A stretch of 64,000 bases of DNA from Clavaria fumosa (GCA_951802425.1 OX637796.1:4340001-4404000), one strand, 5' to 3'; shown: positions 10,671 to 23,184, counted from the stretch's first letter. Notes: a model not told the origin generated them from the letters alone. A program made the numbers and translations.

Positions 10671-11204
10671 GGAGAGAGTGCAGACACAGATCGTAGGGCT
10701 CTGAAGTCGTCGTTCCGAAACCGTGTTTATAGTATTTATAGTAGGACTCCAACAAAAGAGAAATATAGCGTTGCTGGAATCTGTGAGTCAGAACAACTTT
10801 CGAGCGGGCAGGACGGATGGCGCACTGATCGGGACCCCAAGCGATCTAAACGGATCTACCATCGCAACTTTCTGTTGTGTGTCGGATTCTGCCTTCTTTG
10901 CGAAAAGTGCCTGGTGGAGTGCCGCAAGGCTTTCTGGACAAAACGAGAACGGTTACACACACGAGAGACCGCTCGATCGTTGCAATACCCTCGACCTGAT
11001 CGGAAGCCCAGCTAATCGCTCGATCGGATCGGACATAATCGGTGGTGGCAAACCAGTCGTCTCACAAAGGAACAAGTAGGCACAACACGTGCATTACTGT
11101 CCAGGTGGTTATTCATTACATGGGAAAAGATGACGTGCAAGTTGAGGTATACTTTAAGCCTAGTTCAATAAGCGTTACGGCAAGCGAGGGTGATGCGGAC
11201 CTTA
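10671..11204. other. Intergenic, probable promoter of peptide precursor
   Basis: No supported gene. The region separates the minus-strand peptide precursor start from the stop of MET1. Confidence 0.45.
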
Positions 11205-13079
11205 TTAGCCTAACCATCCTTGTGGAAGCCCTTCCCTAACTCTCCAAGGTGATTCGTCAGCGCCAGCTAACCAAGCTCGTACTCTGTCCACGTCTCTCTC
11301 GGGCCCTTCATCCAGCAGTCCGACATCCCCTTTTCCCCAGAGCGCCAGCACGGTCCAACCAACGACAAGCATCCCAGGCGGCCTGTGCTCGCCCGAGCAC
11401 TCTACCGCTCTCAGCACGTCCTGCAAAGTGCTCTCGATAACCCTCTGGTCTGGCATCGACGCCCGCTCGATAATCGCAATGGGCGTATAGGGCGGGTACG
11501 GCGCCCCAGTCCGTCCAGGTCCGCCCTCCACGTCCAGTAGACTCGACACAATCATCCTGAGCCGCGCTACCCCCATCAGGAGCACGAGTGTCCTGCCTCT
11601 TTCGTATCCGGGCAGCTGTACCCCTTTCCCCTTCCTTCCCACCCCCGTGCAAACCGCGAACGACTCGGCCGCACCGCGCTGCGTGACAGAGATTCCTGCG
11701 AACATGGGGCCAGCGATGGCGGATGAGACACCGGGGATGACAAGCGGCTCAAAGCCATGCGTGCGGAAGTAGAGAAGCTCTTCACCAACACGACCGTAGA
11801 TGGCCGGGTCACCTTGCTTCAGCTGACAACATATACCACAAGTCAGATGAATTCATCCGCATGGATAGGAACACAGACATACGCGGACAACCGTAAGCCC
11901 CCGCTTGGCGGCTTCAACAGCAGCCTCCATCATTTCTTCCTGCGCGCCGTCCGCATTGCCGGGAAACTTCCTGGCTATCCGTACCTCCACCCCACTTGGC
12001 ACAAGGGCCAAAATAGGGGCGGGTACAAGCTTATCAGACAATACCAGTTGAGCTTGTTGTGTGAGAGCGGTATGACTGGCAATCGTCAGCAGAGATGGAA
12101 GGCCCGGTCCTGATCCTGCGAGGATGATCTTTCCTTTTTGGGGGGAGGGAGAAACGTCAAGAGAATGAAGGGAAGGAGGTAAAGGGGAGGAAGCATCGAA
12201 CGACTGAGCGGGTGGTTCGTCTCGTCTCGAACTTAGAAGCGCTTCCATTTCAGCTGGGGAGATCTTGGCGATACTCTCGATTGGCCAGTATTCGCTGATT
12301 TGGGAGACCCAGCGCATCCGCCGTTTTTCTGCTTCCACAGGGGTGCCGGCGGAAGGAGAAAGAAGATGGCTAGGTTCTAGAGGCGAAATTACATCGCCCG
12401 TGTCCACGCTGTCATCCTCAATATTTTGCGACAAGTCGTCCTCATCCCTCGACCTTGCATGCGCGCGCAGGGCTCCAATTTTCTCGATTGCTGGCCCAGC
12501 CTCTTTCGGGAGACGCGCGACGATCTCTCTTCTCAACCTCCCTGCAAGCCTACAACCTTTACCGTTCGTGGTGACGCCCACTTGCAGTGAGGTCTTCTCT
12601 CTAGTATCTGGGTCAACGAATCGATGTGTAGAAGCGAAGCAGAAATCGCATAGGCTTGGCAAATCGGTGAAATTCACCGGGATATTGCGCGAGGTGCAGA
12701 GTCGATGGATATCTTTCGATACAGAACGTCGGCGGCTAGAAGAACTAGTCCCTAGTATTGTCTCTGTCACACAGACGAGATGTATATCTGTGTCTCGCGA
12801 AAGATGCGACTCAATCGCTTCGAGTTCGCTTGAATGTCCGAGTCCAGCGGTCAAGTCAAAGATGGTTACTTGGCCTTGCTGGGCTCTCCACTTGAGTTCT
12901 TCGCATGCGCCGTCCAAACCTCCTCTTGCGAGAACGATGACAGAGGCGTCGGCTTCGAGCGCCGCGAACGCTCTTGATGCAGCGAGAGGTCCTGAACCGA
13001 TGATCAAGACAGTCTTGCCTTGCAGACGGAAAGAAAGCAAGAGTGAAGCTCCACCCGTCGGATTTGGGTACGCGACCAT
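11205..13079 (-). CDS. MET1: Siroheme synthase: uroporphyrinogen-III methyltransferase with Met8-like N-domain
   Basis: Two exons (13079-11883 and 11822-11205, one 60 nt intron) encode 604 residues. The N-terminal domain (about 15-190) is a Rossmann fold (GKTVLIIGSGPLAASRA) resembling precorrin-2 dehydrogenase/ferrochelatase (Met8/CysG-N). A linker of about 110 residues follows. The C-terminal SAM-dependent tetrapyrrole methylase domain shows GSGPGLPSLLT, LVLSDKLVP, QGDPAIYGR and PGVSSAIAGP. It methylates uroporphyrinogen III to precorrin-2 and may also oxidise and chelate iron, making siroheme for sulfite and nitrite reductases. The first ATG is at 13079, since the upstream frame opens only with TTG. 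Divergent from SRP14, with 169 bp between ATGs. Confidence 0.92.
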
Positions 13080-13248
13080 GGACGAGCAAAGCAAGAGCGG
13101 ATGTGCATTCTCACCCGTTGGCGTGCCCGTGGACTGCGTCCGGACGAACAGCGGCTTGAAAGGATTTCGCGATTATGAGCACCTGTGAATGTGTGAAAAC
13201 ATGCCCGCCTTCGGAAATCGAGCTTAGGGCGATGGCTCATCGCGTTCC
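13080..13248. promoter_or_regulatory. Divergent MET1/SRP14 promoter region
   Basis: 169 bp between the two divergent start codons must hold both 5' UTRs and promoters. No specific regulatory site was identified. Confidence 0.5.
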
Positions 13249-13954
13249 ATGTCGCCAACGCAGCTCGTCAACCACGACACCGTACGTTCCTTCCACACAG
13301 GTGTCTGATAGGCCTGGCGGTAATTACCATTCACCCTAGTTCCTCCAGCGATTGACCGCATTGTTCGAGTCATCCAAAGAACGAGGGTCCATTTGGCTCA
13401 CTCACAAACGACGTACGCATGGATTTACATTTACCTGACATCCGGACACCTTGCTCATGACGGCGCTTTTGCTATAGTCACGTATGATGGCAAGAACACT
13501 GTCATGAAATCAAAATTAGCGGAGGATGGTTCAGATGGCGACGACCGCGAGTACACATGTCTGATCCGCGTAACTGATGGCAAGGAAACGACGTTCTCTA
13601 CAAAGGCGAGCGAAAACTCAATCGCAAACGCAATCTGTTCGCTTATTCGTCTAATTGTCCTGCTAATCTCATCTCCAGGTCGAACCTAGCCAGCTGTACA
13701 AATTCCACACCGTTTATGGTGCTCTTCTAAAATCCTCCATGACAACGCTAAGGAAACGAGACAAGAAACGAGAAAAGCAGCGTGCTGATCAAGCCATACG
13801 TCGGAAACATCGTATCCTGCACGAGGTAAAAATCAAGGGTCGTAAGAGAGGGAATGGGCGGAGAAAGAGGCAACGGCAGATCAAAGCTGCTCGCAAGCAG
13901 GAAGAGTCGAAACGGTTATTCAAGGAAAGGGAGGAGGCCAAGTTGAAGAAATAA
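13249..13954 (+). CDS. SRP14: Signal recognition particle subunit SRP14
   Basis: Four exons: 13249-13281, 13340-13412, 13478-13605, 13679-13954. They give 510 nt, 169 residues. With SRP9, the protein binds the Alu domain of SRP RNA and slows translation elongation. Family blocks visible: N-terminal helix (FLQRLTALFESS), KRLTYDGK strand, CLIRVTDGK and QLYKFHTVYGALLKSSM. The C-terminus is strongly basic (KKREKQRAD, then a long Lys/Arg helix), longer than in yeast but common in fungi and animals. The third intron begins GCGAGC and ends CCAG, a GC-AG intron. No GT donor gives an open frame into the next conserved block. Confidence 0.93.
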
Positions 13955-14210
13955 ACCTGCTGGTTCAGCTGTCTGCGCCCTCCGAGTCTCTACTGGTATA
14001 TTTTGTACAACTTGTGCCCAATCACAAGTCAGTTATTCTGGCAAAGATATCGAGCTCAAATAATTACAAGTTTCTCCTCCTGAGTTCGACGGCTGGCACG
14101 TTTCGCAGCACGATGAGCAAGCAAGCGCAGATCCTAGTCTGAAATTTCCAGTCAAGTCATGTGCAGCGATATACTTTGAACGACTTTGGACCTGGACTCT
14201 ACAGTACCGT

Positions 14211-17200
14211 ATGCGATCTACAACCTTACCACCCGCACGCTTACCACCATCACCTGATATCTTCGATGACGACGACGGTGAAGGCTGGCAGGATATGCCA
14301 GTCGTCCGTGAGGATCACTTCCTGTCCGGACTCGACGAGGAAGATCGTATGAAATATCACTACGTGCATAAACAACGACGCTCCTCAGCATCAGCTCCTG
14401 GCGCCGGAAACGCTACAGGCGACGTCCTGGATGTGGACGCCCGGGGCACCGAATGGCGCTCGAAGACCCACATCGACGAGAACGAGTACACGAAGCTGCG
14501 CGGCAACGAGGAGGACGAAGCGGATGAGGTCCATCTGCGCACCCGCTACCTCTTTGACGAGGACAAGGCGATGACTCCGCTCAGCCAGATGCAGGCGACC
14601 AAGAACCTGCTCACGGAGGCACAACGTATAGCCTACGTCGGCCTCTGTGCGCTTGCGGCACGCGAGATGGCACAGGGTCTCAAATTGACGCTACGGAAGG
14701 AGCTTAAGGGCGCTGCTCAGAGCATGGAATTGTGGGTCATGAAAATATTGGGTCGGTTGTACTATCATATGGAGCTCGAAACTCAAGGTGAATGGTCTAC
14801 GATTCTTGCATCATGTCCTTTCTCTATCCTGAAAATGACGCCGCAGAGCAGAAGATGATTGAGAGTCTCGCGATTCATGGTGTTCAGGCTATGGATCTAG
14901 TGCCAGCGCTCATGACGACTCACACTGTAGCCAATCCAGAGTACGATCCAGCAGAAGCACGGAGACGAGACGATGCAAGACAAGAAGAGGCGTTACATTC
15001 CACTGATAAAACATCAGTAGAAAATCCAGATCCAACTCCAAGTACGAAGGTCGCTAATGGTGTAGTACCATCATCACAGCAACAAATCGTTCAGACAACG
15101 GCCAGAGTGTTCGCGAAACCTGTACAACCTGCGATGCCAGGTATCACTACTTCGTTATCTGCTGCGGATGAGAGGGTCACTCTCGATATACGATGGACCG
15201 TTCTATGCGATCTTTTCCTCGTTCTGATTGCGGACAGCGTCTACGATGCCCGATCGAGGGTTTTGCTTGAAAACGTGGCGCTCAAGCTCGGGCTTGGATG
15301 GTTGGATATCGTCAAATTTGAATGCCGTGTGACCGAAGCGCTAGAGATCCAGGAAGGCGTAGAAAGGCTAGAGAGCGAGGATGCGATAGCAAGTCGGCAG
15401 AAAGCCGCGCGGAACAAACGATTCATGATGATGGGCTTGGCAACACTCGGTGCGTGCAGTGATATTTCGCCCTTACCTAGTGGCTCTGATGACTGTCTTT
15501 AATGCTAGGAGGAGGACTTGTTCTCGGTCTGTCTGCTGGGCTTCTGGCCCCTGTGATTGGTGCCGGCCTCGGCGCAGCTTTCACCACAATAGGTATCTCA
15601 GGGACTAGTGGGTTTCTTGCTGGAGCCGGAGGTGCTGCAGTCATCACGACTGGGGGCGTACTCACTGGGTCTGGCATAGCTGGCCATGGAATGGCTCGAC
15701 GGACTCAGCAGGTGAAGACCTTTGAACTGCTCCCTCTGCATAACAACAAGCGAGTGAACTGCATACTCACTGTGCCTGGGTACGAGACGTCTGCGGTAAA
15801 GAGTTGCTCAGCCTGAATTTTCCACAGATTGATGACCGGACTGCAAGATGACGTGCGCTTGCCATTCAGTGTGCTCGACCCCATAGTCGGAGACGTCTTC
15901 AGCGTCCTGTGGGAACCCGAAATGCTCCGAGAGACAGGTAGTGCTCTGAAGATTCTGACCGCCGAAGTCCTGTCCCAGATCGGGCAGACGGTGCTGGCAC
16001 AGACGGTCATGACGGCACTGATGAGCGCACTACAATGGCCTATCAGTACGTTTTCTTCAGAGATTCACTGTGGCCCTCAGCAACCCTAACAACGCCCACA
16101 AAAGTCCTCACCAAGCTCGGCTACCTGATCGACAACCCATGGAACAACGCGCTCGACCGCGCCAAAGCGGCAGGCGGGATCCTCGCAGACGTGCTGATCA
16201 AGCGGCACCTCGGCGTGCGGCCGACGACGCTGATCGGGTTCTCGCTAGGCGCGCGCGTGATCTTCTACGCGCTGCTTGAGCTCGCGCGACACAAGGCGTA
16301 CGGGATCGTGCAGGACGTGTTCCTGCTGGGCGCGACGCTGACCGCGTCGAACAAGACGTGGTGCGAGGCGCGCTCCGTCGTGTCGGGCCGCTTCGTGAAC
16401 GCGTTCGCGCGCAACGACTGGGTGCTCAACTACCTCTTCCGCGCGACGAGCGCGAGCCTCAACACCGTCGCTGGCCTGCGCCCCGTCGAGAACGTCCCCG
16501 GCCTCGAGAACATCGACGTCACGGACAAGATCTCGGGGCATATGACATACCGTGTGTTCATGCCGCTCATACTGGACCAGTTAGGCTTCCCCGTCTCTGC
16601 AGATTATTTTGACGAGCCAGTGGTTTGTACTCGATACGTCATTACCTTCAGTTATTTAAGTGTGCTAACTCCCACATTTCCAGGAACCAGATTTCACAGA
16701 GGACAGAGTCGTTGTCAAGGAGGAGGAGGGCGAGCAACCTAAAAAGAAAGGCTGGTTCTCATTGGGGAGGAAGAAGTCGACTCCGCCCAAGGCAGACGAC
16801 AAGGGCTCTAGGGCATCTGCGGCAGGGCAGCACAGACGCACCCAAGCAACAGCAAACGTCCCTAATCCCGCTGCAGCCGATGACGACCTCCCGCCGCGCT
16901 ACGAGGCGACGTCTCAAGCATCCCTATCGGTTTCTCCCGTACAAGACACTGTGAGTCCCGCTGAGGCCGAGACCGCAGGAGACGGGGTGTCCCAAGGAGA
17001 AGACAGCGAGGAGCCTACGGGGGCGGGCTTCGACCTGGCAGCGATGAAGAAGGCTATACAGGACGCCGACCGCACTGAGGACGAGCTGAGGACGAGGGCA
17101 CGGCCCGCGCCGGACACTGATGGCCCATCTTCAGCGCCATTCGTGGATCACGCGTCGTTGGGACGCGTGTCGTCCTCCACTCCCGCAGGAGTCCACGAGG

Positions 17201-17991
17201 ATGAGAGGGTGATGGGGGTGCGGCCGAGTCATCCGAGGGCCGTGTCTCTCAACGTGACGTTGGACGAGCGGGAACGGCGGCACGAGGCTGCCTCGCGCAA
17301 TTTGGGGTGGGGCGCGCGCGTCGTGCATCCGCGCTCTGCGTCGCTCAACGTCGCGCCTGACTCAGGCAGTGCCCATGACGACGAGGAGGACGAGGACGAG
17401 GACGAGGAAGGGGCCGAAACTTTCCACAGCTTCGTGTCTTCCGTGGCCGCGGGGGGTCCGTTGTCCTTTGGGAGTGACGGCGCACACTGGCCGAGCCCTG
17501 GGCTGCCTCACGCGGACCCGGCCCCTGGGCTGCCTCACGCGGACCCGGCCCCTGGGCTGCGCGTGTCCGACGCCATCTCCATCACGCCAGGGATGCCAAG
17601 TCCTTCTCCGTTCATTGCGGCGGCGGCGGCGGCGCCGCTCCCGCCCGTCCCGGATGTGGACGACACGCTTCTGAACCCGTTCGCGGCGTTCGTGTCGCGG
17701 CCGTCGCTGCTGCCGCTGCCGTTGCCGTCGATGCCGCTGTCCTCACCCACGCTGTCGTTCGGGAACACGGAGGGGGCGATCACAGCGGGCCTCGCGGCGA
17801 CCGTGCCGGCGACGCCTGGTGGCTTTGGGAAGGACCCGTGGAGCGTGGCTGGCGTGGGTGTGAGTGCGGGTGTGAGTTCGGACGCGGGTGCGAATGCTGG
17901 CATTGTTGGGTTGATGGAGGACACGAGGGAGTCGACGAGGGGCAGGACGATGACGAATGGATTGATGAGCGGGTCGAATCCGTGGGCATAG
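14211..17991 (+). CDS. DUF726 (TMCO4 / yeast Mil1-type) membrane alpha/beta-hydrolase
   Basis: Six exons: 14211-14787, 14847-15449, 15509-15779, 15828-16045, 16105-16622, 16684-17991. They give 3495 nt, 1164 residues, and all junctions keep phase. N-terminal acidic region, then helical DUF726 core. A Gly/Ala-rich hydrophobic segment follows (LVLGLSAGLLAPVIGAGLG ... FLAGAGGAAVITTGGV), probably two membrane spans. The hydrolase domain has the nucleophile motif GFSLGARV and is followed by LLGATLTASNKTW and NAFARNDWVLNYLF, typical of TMCO4/YFL034W proteins. The C-terminal ~430 residues (from about 16720) are disordered, rich in Pro, Ser, Ala and acidic residues, with a 9-residue tandem repeat. 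A lipase-like activity is inferred from GxSxG only. The substrate is unknown. Confidence 0.88.
17497..17560 (+). repeat. 27 bp in-frame tandem repeat
   Basis: A 27 bp unit occurs twice exactly (17497-17523, 17524-17550) plus 10 bp of a third. It encodes PGLPHADPA repeated in the disordered tail of the DUF726 protein. Likely polymorphic by slippage. Confidence 0.9.
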
Positions 17992-19314
17992 CCAGGAAGC
18001 CGGTTTTAGGGTTCGTTTCTTCTTCTCCTTCTCCTTCTCCTCTGTCTCTCTTCTTCTTCCTCTCCTCTGTTTCGCAATCACACCACCAGCAACATACTTG
18101 CTTCATCATGGTTTAGAGATACCATCCACGTAGCACGAAGCTTCGTTCCTCCATATATATGTAATATCCCAGGATACCGGGTAATAAATTGTAATCTTAA
18201 TAATATTGCCCCTGCTGTGTGTGCTCAAAGTGATTGACAGTAGGATGGGGTGACCCTTAACCGGGACGGCGAAAAAGGCGCATTCCCGTGTATGCGGCGC
18301 ATCGAGTCTCGTGCCTAAGCACGTTCGATAACACCATCAGATCAAGGTGTCTGCGCAGGCCCGTGGGTGTGTGCTGACCCACACAACGAGGTAAGTTGCT
18401 GATCCCAATCAATGCCAGCAATCCCGATCCGAAGTGGCATAGCACATAGTGGCGTTTCCGCTCTTCCTTTTCCATCGAATCACAGGGCTGACACACCCAG
18501 ATTCAGGTGTATGATCGCCAATTGGCGTATGACACCCGCATGCCTCGCTCGCTTGTTCGAACCGAGCGTCCTTTTTTTTCTTCTCGAACGTCAAGTTATC
18601 TGTCGCCGTGTCATCGGTTGTGCCCTAGCAGCAAAAGAGACCGGATGGGTTCCTGGTCCACGATTGGCATGGCATGGGTTTCGTTCGTTCAGTTCGAGGC
18701 TATGGGGATGGTTGTGGCGTGATGTGGAAATTGGCTGTGCCTTTTTGAATGTGGTTTTGCTGATGTCATCATTACTATAAATGGTAACACACTGCAAAAG
18801 CAATCAACATTCAATTGCCAGCGCGCTACTGCGCCATGCACTGCACATGGAGGGGGGGGGGTAGGTTACCATTACAATCACCTAGCACATGTCCAATGAC
18901 TACGCTTACACTACCACGTTGTTATTATTTAACAACAAAATTGGACACCAAAATGGACACTGAAATGCACTGAAAATGGATTTATTTGTATATGATTTGC
19001 TCTTTGCCACATAAAAAGGTCCCAACCACCACAACACATATACACATACGCTACCCTTTTGGCGCTCAAAAGCCGTTGTTTCCCCTTCCTTCGTCTCTCT
19101 CCTTCCTTCCTTTCCCTCATTCCAATCGTCACAGCTATGCCGCTCCATATAAACTCCTCCCGCTTCGCCACTTTATAGATCTCCCCCAAATACCCTTCCC
19201 CTCTCCGGGCTCAAGCAACCCCGTCTGTATCCACCACCCCTCTATCGCATCCGCTCACCAGTGTTCATCCCTCCCAACAAGCCCCGAAGCCCACCTTTGA
19301 ACTCACCCACTTTA
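17992..19314. other. Intergenic, no gene seen
   Basis: 3' flank of the DUF726 gene with CT-rich tracts (about 18016-18070), a G9 run near 18852, and short unsupported open frames. The last few hundred bases are pyrimidine-rich and may be the promoter and 5' UTR of the next gene. Confidence 0.5.
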
Positions 19315-20118
19315 ATGGCCCGTCGACCCATCCTCAAAGCCTTCAGCGCACTCGATGACGCGCAGTCTTGCGCCTCGAGCCCTTTCCCCTTTGCGTCCTG
19401 CCCGACCCTCCTCCTACTCGACCTCGACCTCCGCGTGCACTTCCCCCCCTCGCCGACGCTCACCTCCACGCACTTGACTCACTCGCCCACCGCATACGAC
19501 CGCAAACCCATCGTCGTAATGCCTAATACGTGCGCCCTCCCCGAGCGCGGCGCCCGCACCGTGCGCAACGCCTCTTGCGACGGGCGTCGTCCGCAGCGTC
19601 GTCGCGCACCCGACGGCAACCCTAGTGCCCCCAACGGGAACGGAGACGGAGGCGGAGACGGAAATAACCCTTCTTACCGTTCCCCCTCCTCGTCGTCATC
19701 ATCCTACGATGCACCGCCACACACGATCGGATCGGGTTTCGAAGCGCAGGGACACTCCGTCCTCTTCTCCAATATGCCGGGGGGCGGGTTCGCTGCCCCT
19801 ACCGCTTATTACCCGGGCACGCCGCAACCCGACCTGGACGAGCTCGATGACGGTGGCCCGTTGTCGATGTGCGCCCTCCCCGGCCGAAAACAGCCGCATG
19901 GCGTTGCCCCGTGGTTCCCGAACAACGCTTATTATGGCAACGCCTACAACAACAGTGCCAGCGACTATGTACCCGCGGAGCGACCACAACCCAGGAGTCG
20001 CCCCCCGATACGACCCGGCACGCCTTATCGCCCTGGTGGCGGGGCGTCCCGGGCGTCCCCTGGTACCAGGAGCTCGTTCGGAGCGCCCCAACTAGAAGGA
20101 TGTCTCGGCGGATTTTGA
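19315..20118 (+). CDS. Low-complexity hypothetical protein
   Basis: A single open frame of 267 codons from ATG 19315 to TGA 20116-20118. The longer frame upstream starts only with GTG. The N-terminal third contains VHFPPSPTLTSTHLTHS, YDRKPIVV and NTCALPERG. This block resembles motifs I associate with uncharacterised basidiomycete proteins. The rest is Gly/Pro/Ser/Asn-rich and probably disordered, with a Ser run (about residues 145-152) and Tyr-Gly/Asn-rich stretches (YYGNAYNN). No signal peptide or domain. High third-position C supports coding. Confidence 0.65.
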   Translation: MARRPILKAFSALDDAQSCASSPFPFASCPTLLLLDLDLRVHFPPSPTLTSTHLTHSPTAYDRKPIVVMPNTCALPERGARTVRNASCDGRRPQRRRAPDGNPSAPNGNGDGGGDGNNPSYRSPSSSSSSYDAPPHTIGSGFEAQGHSVLFSNMPGGGFAAPTAYYPGTPQPDLDELDDGGPLSMCALPGRKQPHGVAPWFPNNAYYGNAYNNSASDYVPAERPQPRSRPPIRPGTPYRPGGGASRASPGTRSSFGAPQLEGCLGGF

Positions 20119-22147
20119 ACACTTGTTTTCTTTGGGGAAGTAAAAGAAATGCATTTTTCATCTTCACGAACAGTTTTTTCCGAAACGTAGATACGTTCAT
20201 GAGTTCCCCTCTGCCTTGTTCAGTGTTCACATTCTTGTCATAATCATGTCATGTCATGGTACCCAACATCGGATCAAAGAGCGCGATCCGCACCTTTTGT
20301 GCCCGCGTGCAACAACATGTACTAGTTACAGTAACCAGTCTTCCCAGGCGAGGTTTAACCGTTGTCCTTTGTAATTGTTAACGAAATAATTTGCCACAAG
20401 TTCCATTTTGACGTGGTTGATTATCGGCAGGAACAAGTTTCGCGGTTGTGCAACGTGTAGCGGGAGATTTCATTCTCGGGATTTCCTTCCGTTTGATCAC
20501 GTGTTTTGCCACAAGCTCCGTCGATCTCCTAGGGAGGGGAGCCAACTAGCCGGAACGCTTAACCTTGAAAGGTACACCGTATGTTTTTGGCTGACAAGTG
20601 CTTCTGAGGCATCACAAGCCGTAGGGGGACCACAAGGGCTGCGGCGTCAATCACAGCTGACGAGCCTTCTAAAACCTTGGCATACTGAGCAAGTGCGCAG
20701 AAAAGGTTCGCCATTGCTGCAACGACACAACAAGAACTTACAGGCGCGGAGGCACAGACAGGGTATCACGGATATCCGTAGGCCATAGTTCGACGCGTCC
20801 CATCTCTCTCCTGCTTGAAACACGGAACTTCATGCGGACCTCCGCATTTGCCCGAGCAAAGAGCGTGTCCATGTTTGGCGGGTGGAATCTGGGGGGGACA
20901 AAAAAAACGGTCGCCACGCTTGAGGAGCAGAGGTGGAGAGCATGGGGTATGGGGTACGTCCGGAACAAGAGTGGGTGGGGCTCATCGATGGAGCGCAAAG
21001 CCACAGACATTGCTCCGGATCGGAGTGCCGTGTGATGGCTGTAAAAGGAAATTTGCAGTCACGTGCAAGAGCGGCCATTTGGAAAGGCTTTCTAGTTAGT
21101 TACATCGCCGGGTTCGAGAGAGGCTCTTCTTGGCCGGCGGTCTAATTTCTTGTTTGACCATGACAGTCAGCGTCTGTCTCGTCGTCTCGCTCGCAAGAAA
21201 CACACCCTCAGTTCGAGTCTGGATTTCTGTTGCACTACGGGTCTCTCTCGGGGAATCGACGGATGTCAGGCGCTTGCTGTTTCGGTCTCGAATGGGATTG
21301 GGGTTTGAGGGTTCCGGCGGGGGCGCGTCTGGGTAACTTTTTCTCTCTGTGTGCCGCTAACTTCTTCTCGAGCGGTGGGGGACTTTCAGATGAGGGGACC
21401 AGACGGAGCTAATAAGGAGCAGAATTGTCCTACCTCCTCTATACCCCCTAAATGTCTGCGCGTCCCGGCTACTATTACTGTTGAGGAGGACCAGCGTATG
21501 ATGCGTAGCTTCCGCTTCTCCAATTTCTGACTTTTTTCAACAGACCTGAAAAGTTGATCATGCTCACGATCTTTGAGCTATGGCCAGCCCGCCAAGCGAC
21601 TACGATCAACGACTTAGCTATCAAACAGATGACCGTGGCATAGTAGTCGACGGAAACTGCAGGAGGCTGCTGCGTCGTGGAGTAGGAACATCAGATCTAC
21701 CCCCAGAACATCGACTTCGCTGCAGGTTCGTCAAATAGAGTGCTGCAGCTCCTCCCTTGTCCCATGTGACTCCCCTTGCAAATGCAGACGCATACCTTCC
21801 AGTTGCCCGTAGTCGGTGTTACAAAGTTTTTATCGTCGTTTCGGGATCGCTTGTTGTATGGGGTCTGTTCGCCTCTCTGCGCTGCTTCCGCTGGCGTAAT
21901 CCCATGAGGGCCAAACAATACCTTAGCTGTACTCTCAAACAGTCGGCTCCTTGGCGCTTTCTAACTTGCCATGTATGCTAATTGACAACTCGCACTTCCA
22001 TCGGGCAAAGAAATTGGATATGGTACCAAAAGGAAGTAACATTTTGGTCGCTACCGACATGTGAACATCAAGTATCGAAGACACGCGTAGGAGTACAAAT
22101 AAATGGTAGTCCCAGAGGGACACCGAGACTGGGAAGGAAACAAGCCT
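20119..22147. other. Intergenic, no supported gene
   Basis: About 2 kb with only short overlapping open frames on both strands, none with recognisable motifs. It includes the 3' flanks of the genes on either side. Confidence 0.45.
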
Positions 22148-23184
22148 TCAGTACCGTCTATCATCGTACCTTCCCCGATCGTAGCGGCCATCATACCCGT
22201 AGTCACGATAGCGCTCCTCCCGTCCGTCGTACCGGCCACCACGCCGACGGTCCTCAGAATAACGACCCTCAGAATAACGGCCTTCAGAATAACGGCCCTC
22301 AGAATAACGGCTGTCGTACGGGCGTGGATCGTATTGCCGATCGGCTGAAGAACGAGACGGGGGGATCAGGGGGAACAGAGAGTTGTGAAACAGTGATACG
22401 CACAGTCGGAGCGCTTCGGAGGCCCATAGTATCTGCCAGGTGTGGGTGTACGAGCACGGCCGCGGCGAGCCTGCATTGAAAAGAAGACTGAGAAGAAGTA
22501 GCGCGTGGGCCGAGCGCACGTACCTTTTCGACAGTCATAGCTTTGCCCATGAGTTCCGTGGCATTCAACGCCGTAATAGCGGCATCTGCCTCTTCGGAAG
22601 TCTCCATGGTGACAAATCCGAATCCACGAGATTCTCTTGTGTGGGGGTCATACATGACAGATGCTTTCTTAACCTGGCAAAGCGTAAACTGAGAGGCAAA
22701 TGAACGTGGGACTAAAACTTACCCGGCCAATCTTTGCAAAAGCAGCCTCAAGGTCACGGGTGTCTACCTTATGGCTTAGGCCAGAGACGTGCAAGTTGTT
22801 TCCAGGATTATTCCTGCCAGAATCAACAATTTCAATACGCCAGTTACGAGTTGACGAAACTTACCCTCTTTGCTCCGGCTCTTTGGGGCGACCCGGACTT
22901 CTGCTTCTACTGGACCTCCGAGGAGGGTCACCTGGCCTCTCATGACGGGGCGAGGGAGCCCCTCCATTAGTCCAGCCCGGGTCGTCGAGATTCATGTTGG
23001 TAGGACCATTCAGTACCGCTTCTTGTGAAGGAATGCCGATTCCACCATTCGAAGGCGCGATGTCCTGCCATGCTGAGGAGAGAGTGACGGAGGGAGGAAT
23101 GTCAGGGTGGTGTTATTCGGTTCAGGTCGGACGGGAGGGCGAAAGAATGGTGGGAGACGACGCAGGCATTGACAGTGAAGACAT
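22148..23184 (-). CDS. Tra2-like RRM RNA-binding protein
   Basis: Multi-exon minus-strand gene. From ATG 23182-23184 it reads MSSLSMPASSPTILSPS and joins across a ~56 nt intron to WQDIAPSNGGIG. A short RS-type segment follows (RRSSRSRSPGRPKEP). One RRM has RNP2-like LHVSGL and RNP1-like SRGFGFVTM, with the spacing NPGNNLHVSGLSHKVDTRDL ... EADAAITALNATEL. A basic linker comes next (ARRGRARTPTPGRYYGPP), then an Arg/Tyr/Gly/Asp-rich tail ending DDRRY. Layout is that of transformer-2-type splicing regulators: RS segment, RRM, RG/RY tail. Role in pre-mRNA splicing inferred from family. The tail contains four RYSEG/RYSED units. Confidence 0.88.
22252..22311 (-). repeat. Four 15 bp tandem units encoding RYSE(G/D)
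   Basis: Four near-identical 15 bp units at 22252, 22267, 22282 and 22297 encode RYSEG three times and RYSED once in the RRM protein tail. They differ at single positions. Confidence 0.9.

Noticed and set aside
12265..13188. 307-codon plus-strand open frame
   Set aside because: Lies antisense to MET1, whose two domains are unmistakable; it shows no motifs and is a shadow of biased codon use.
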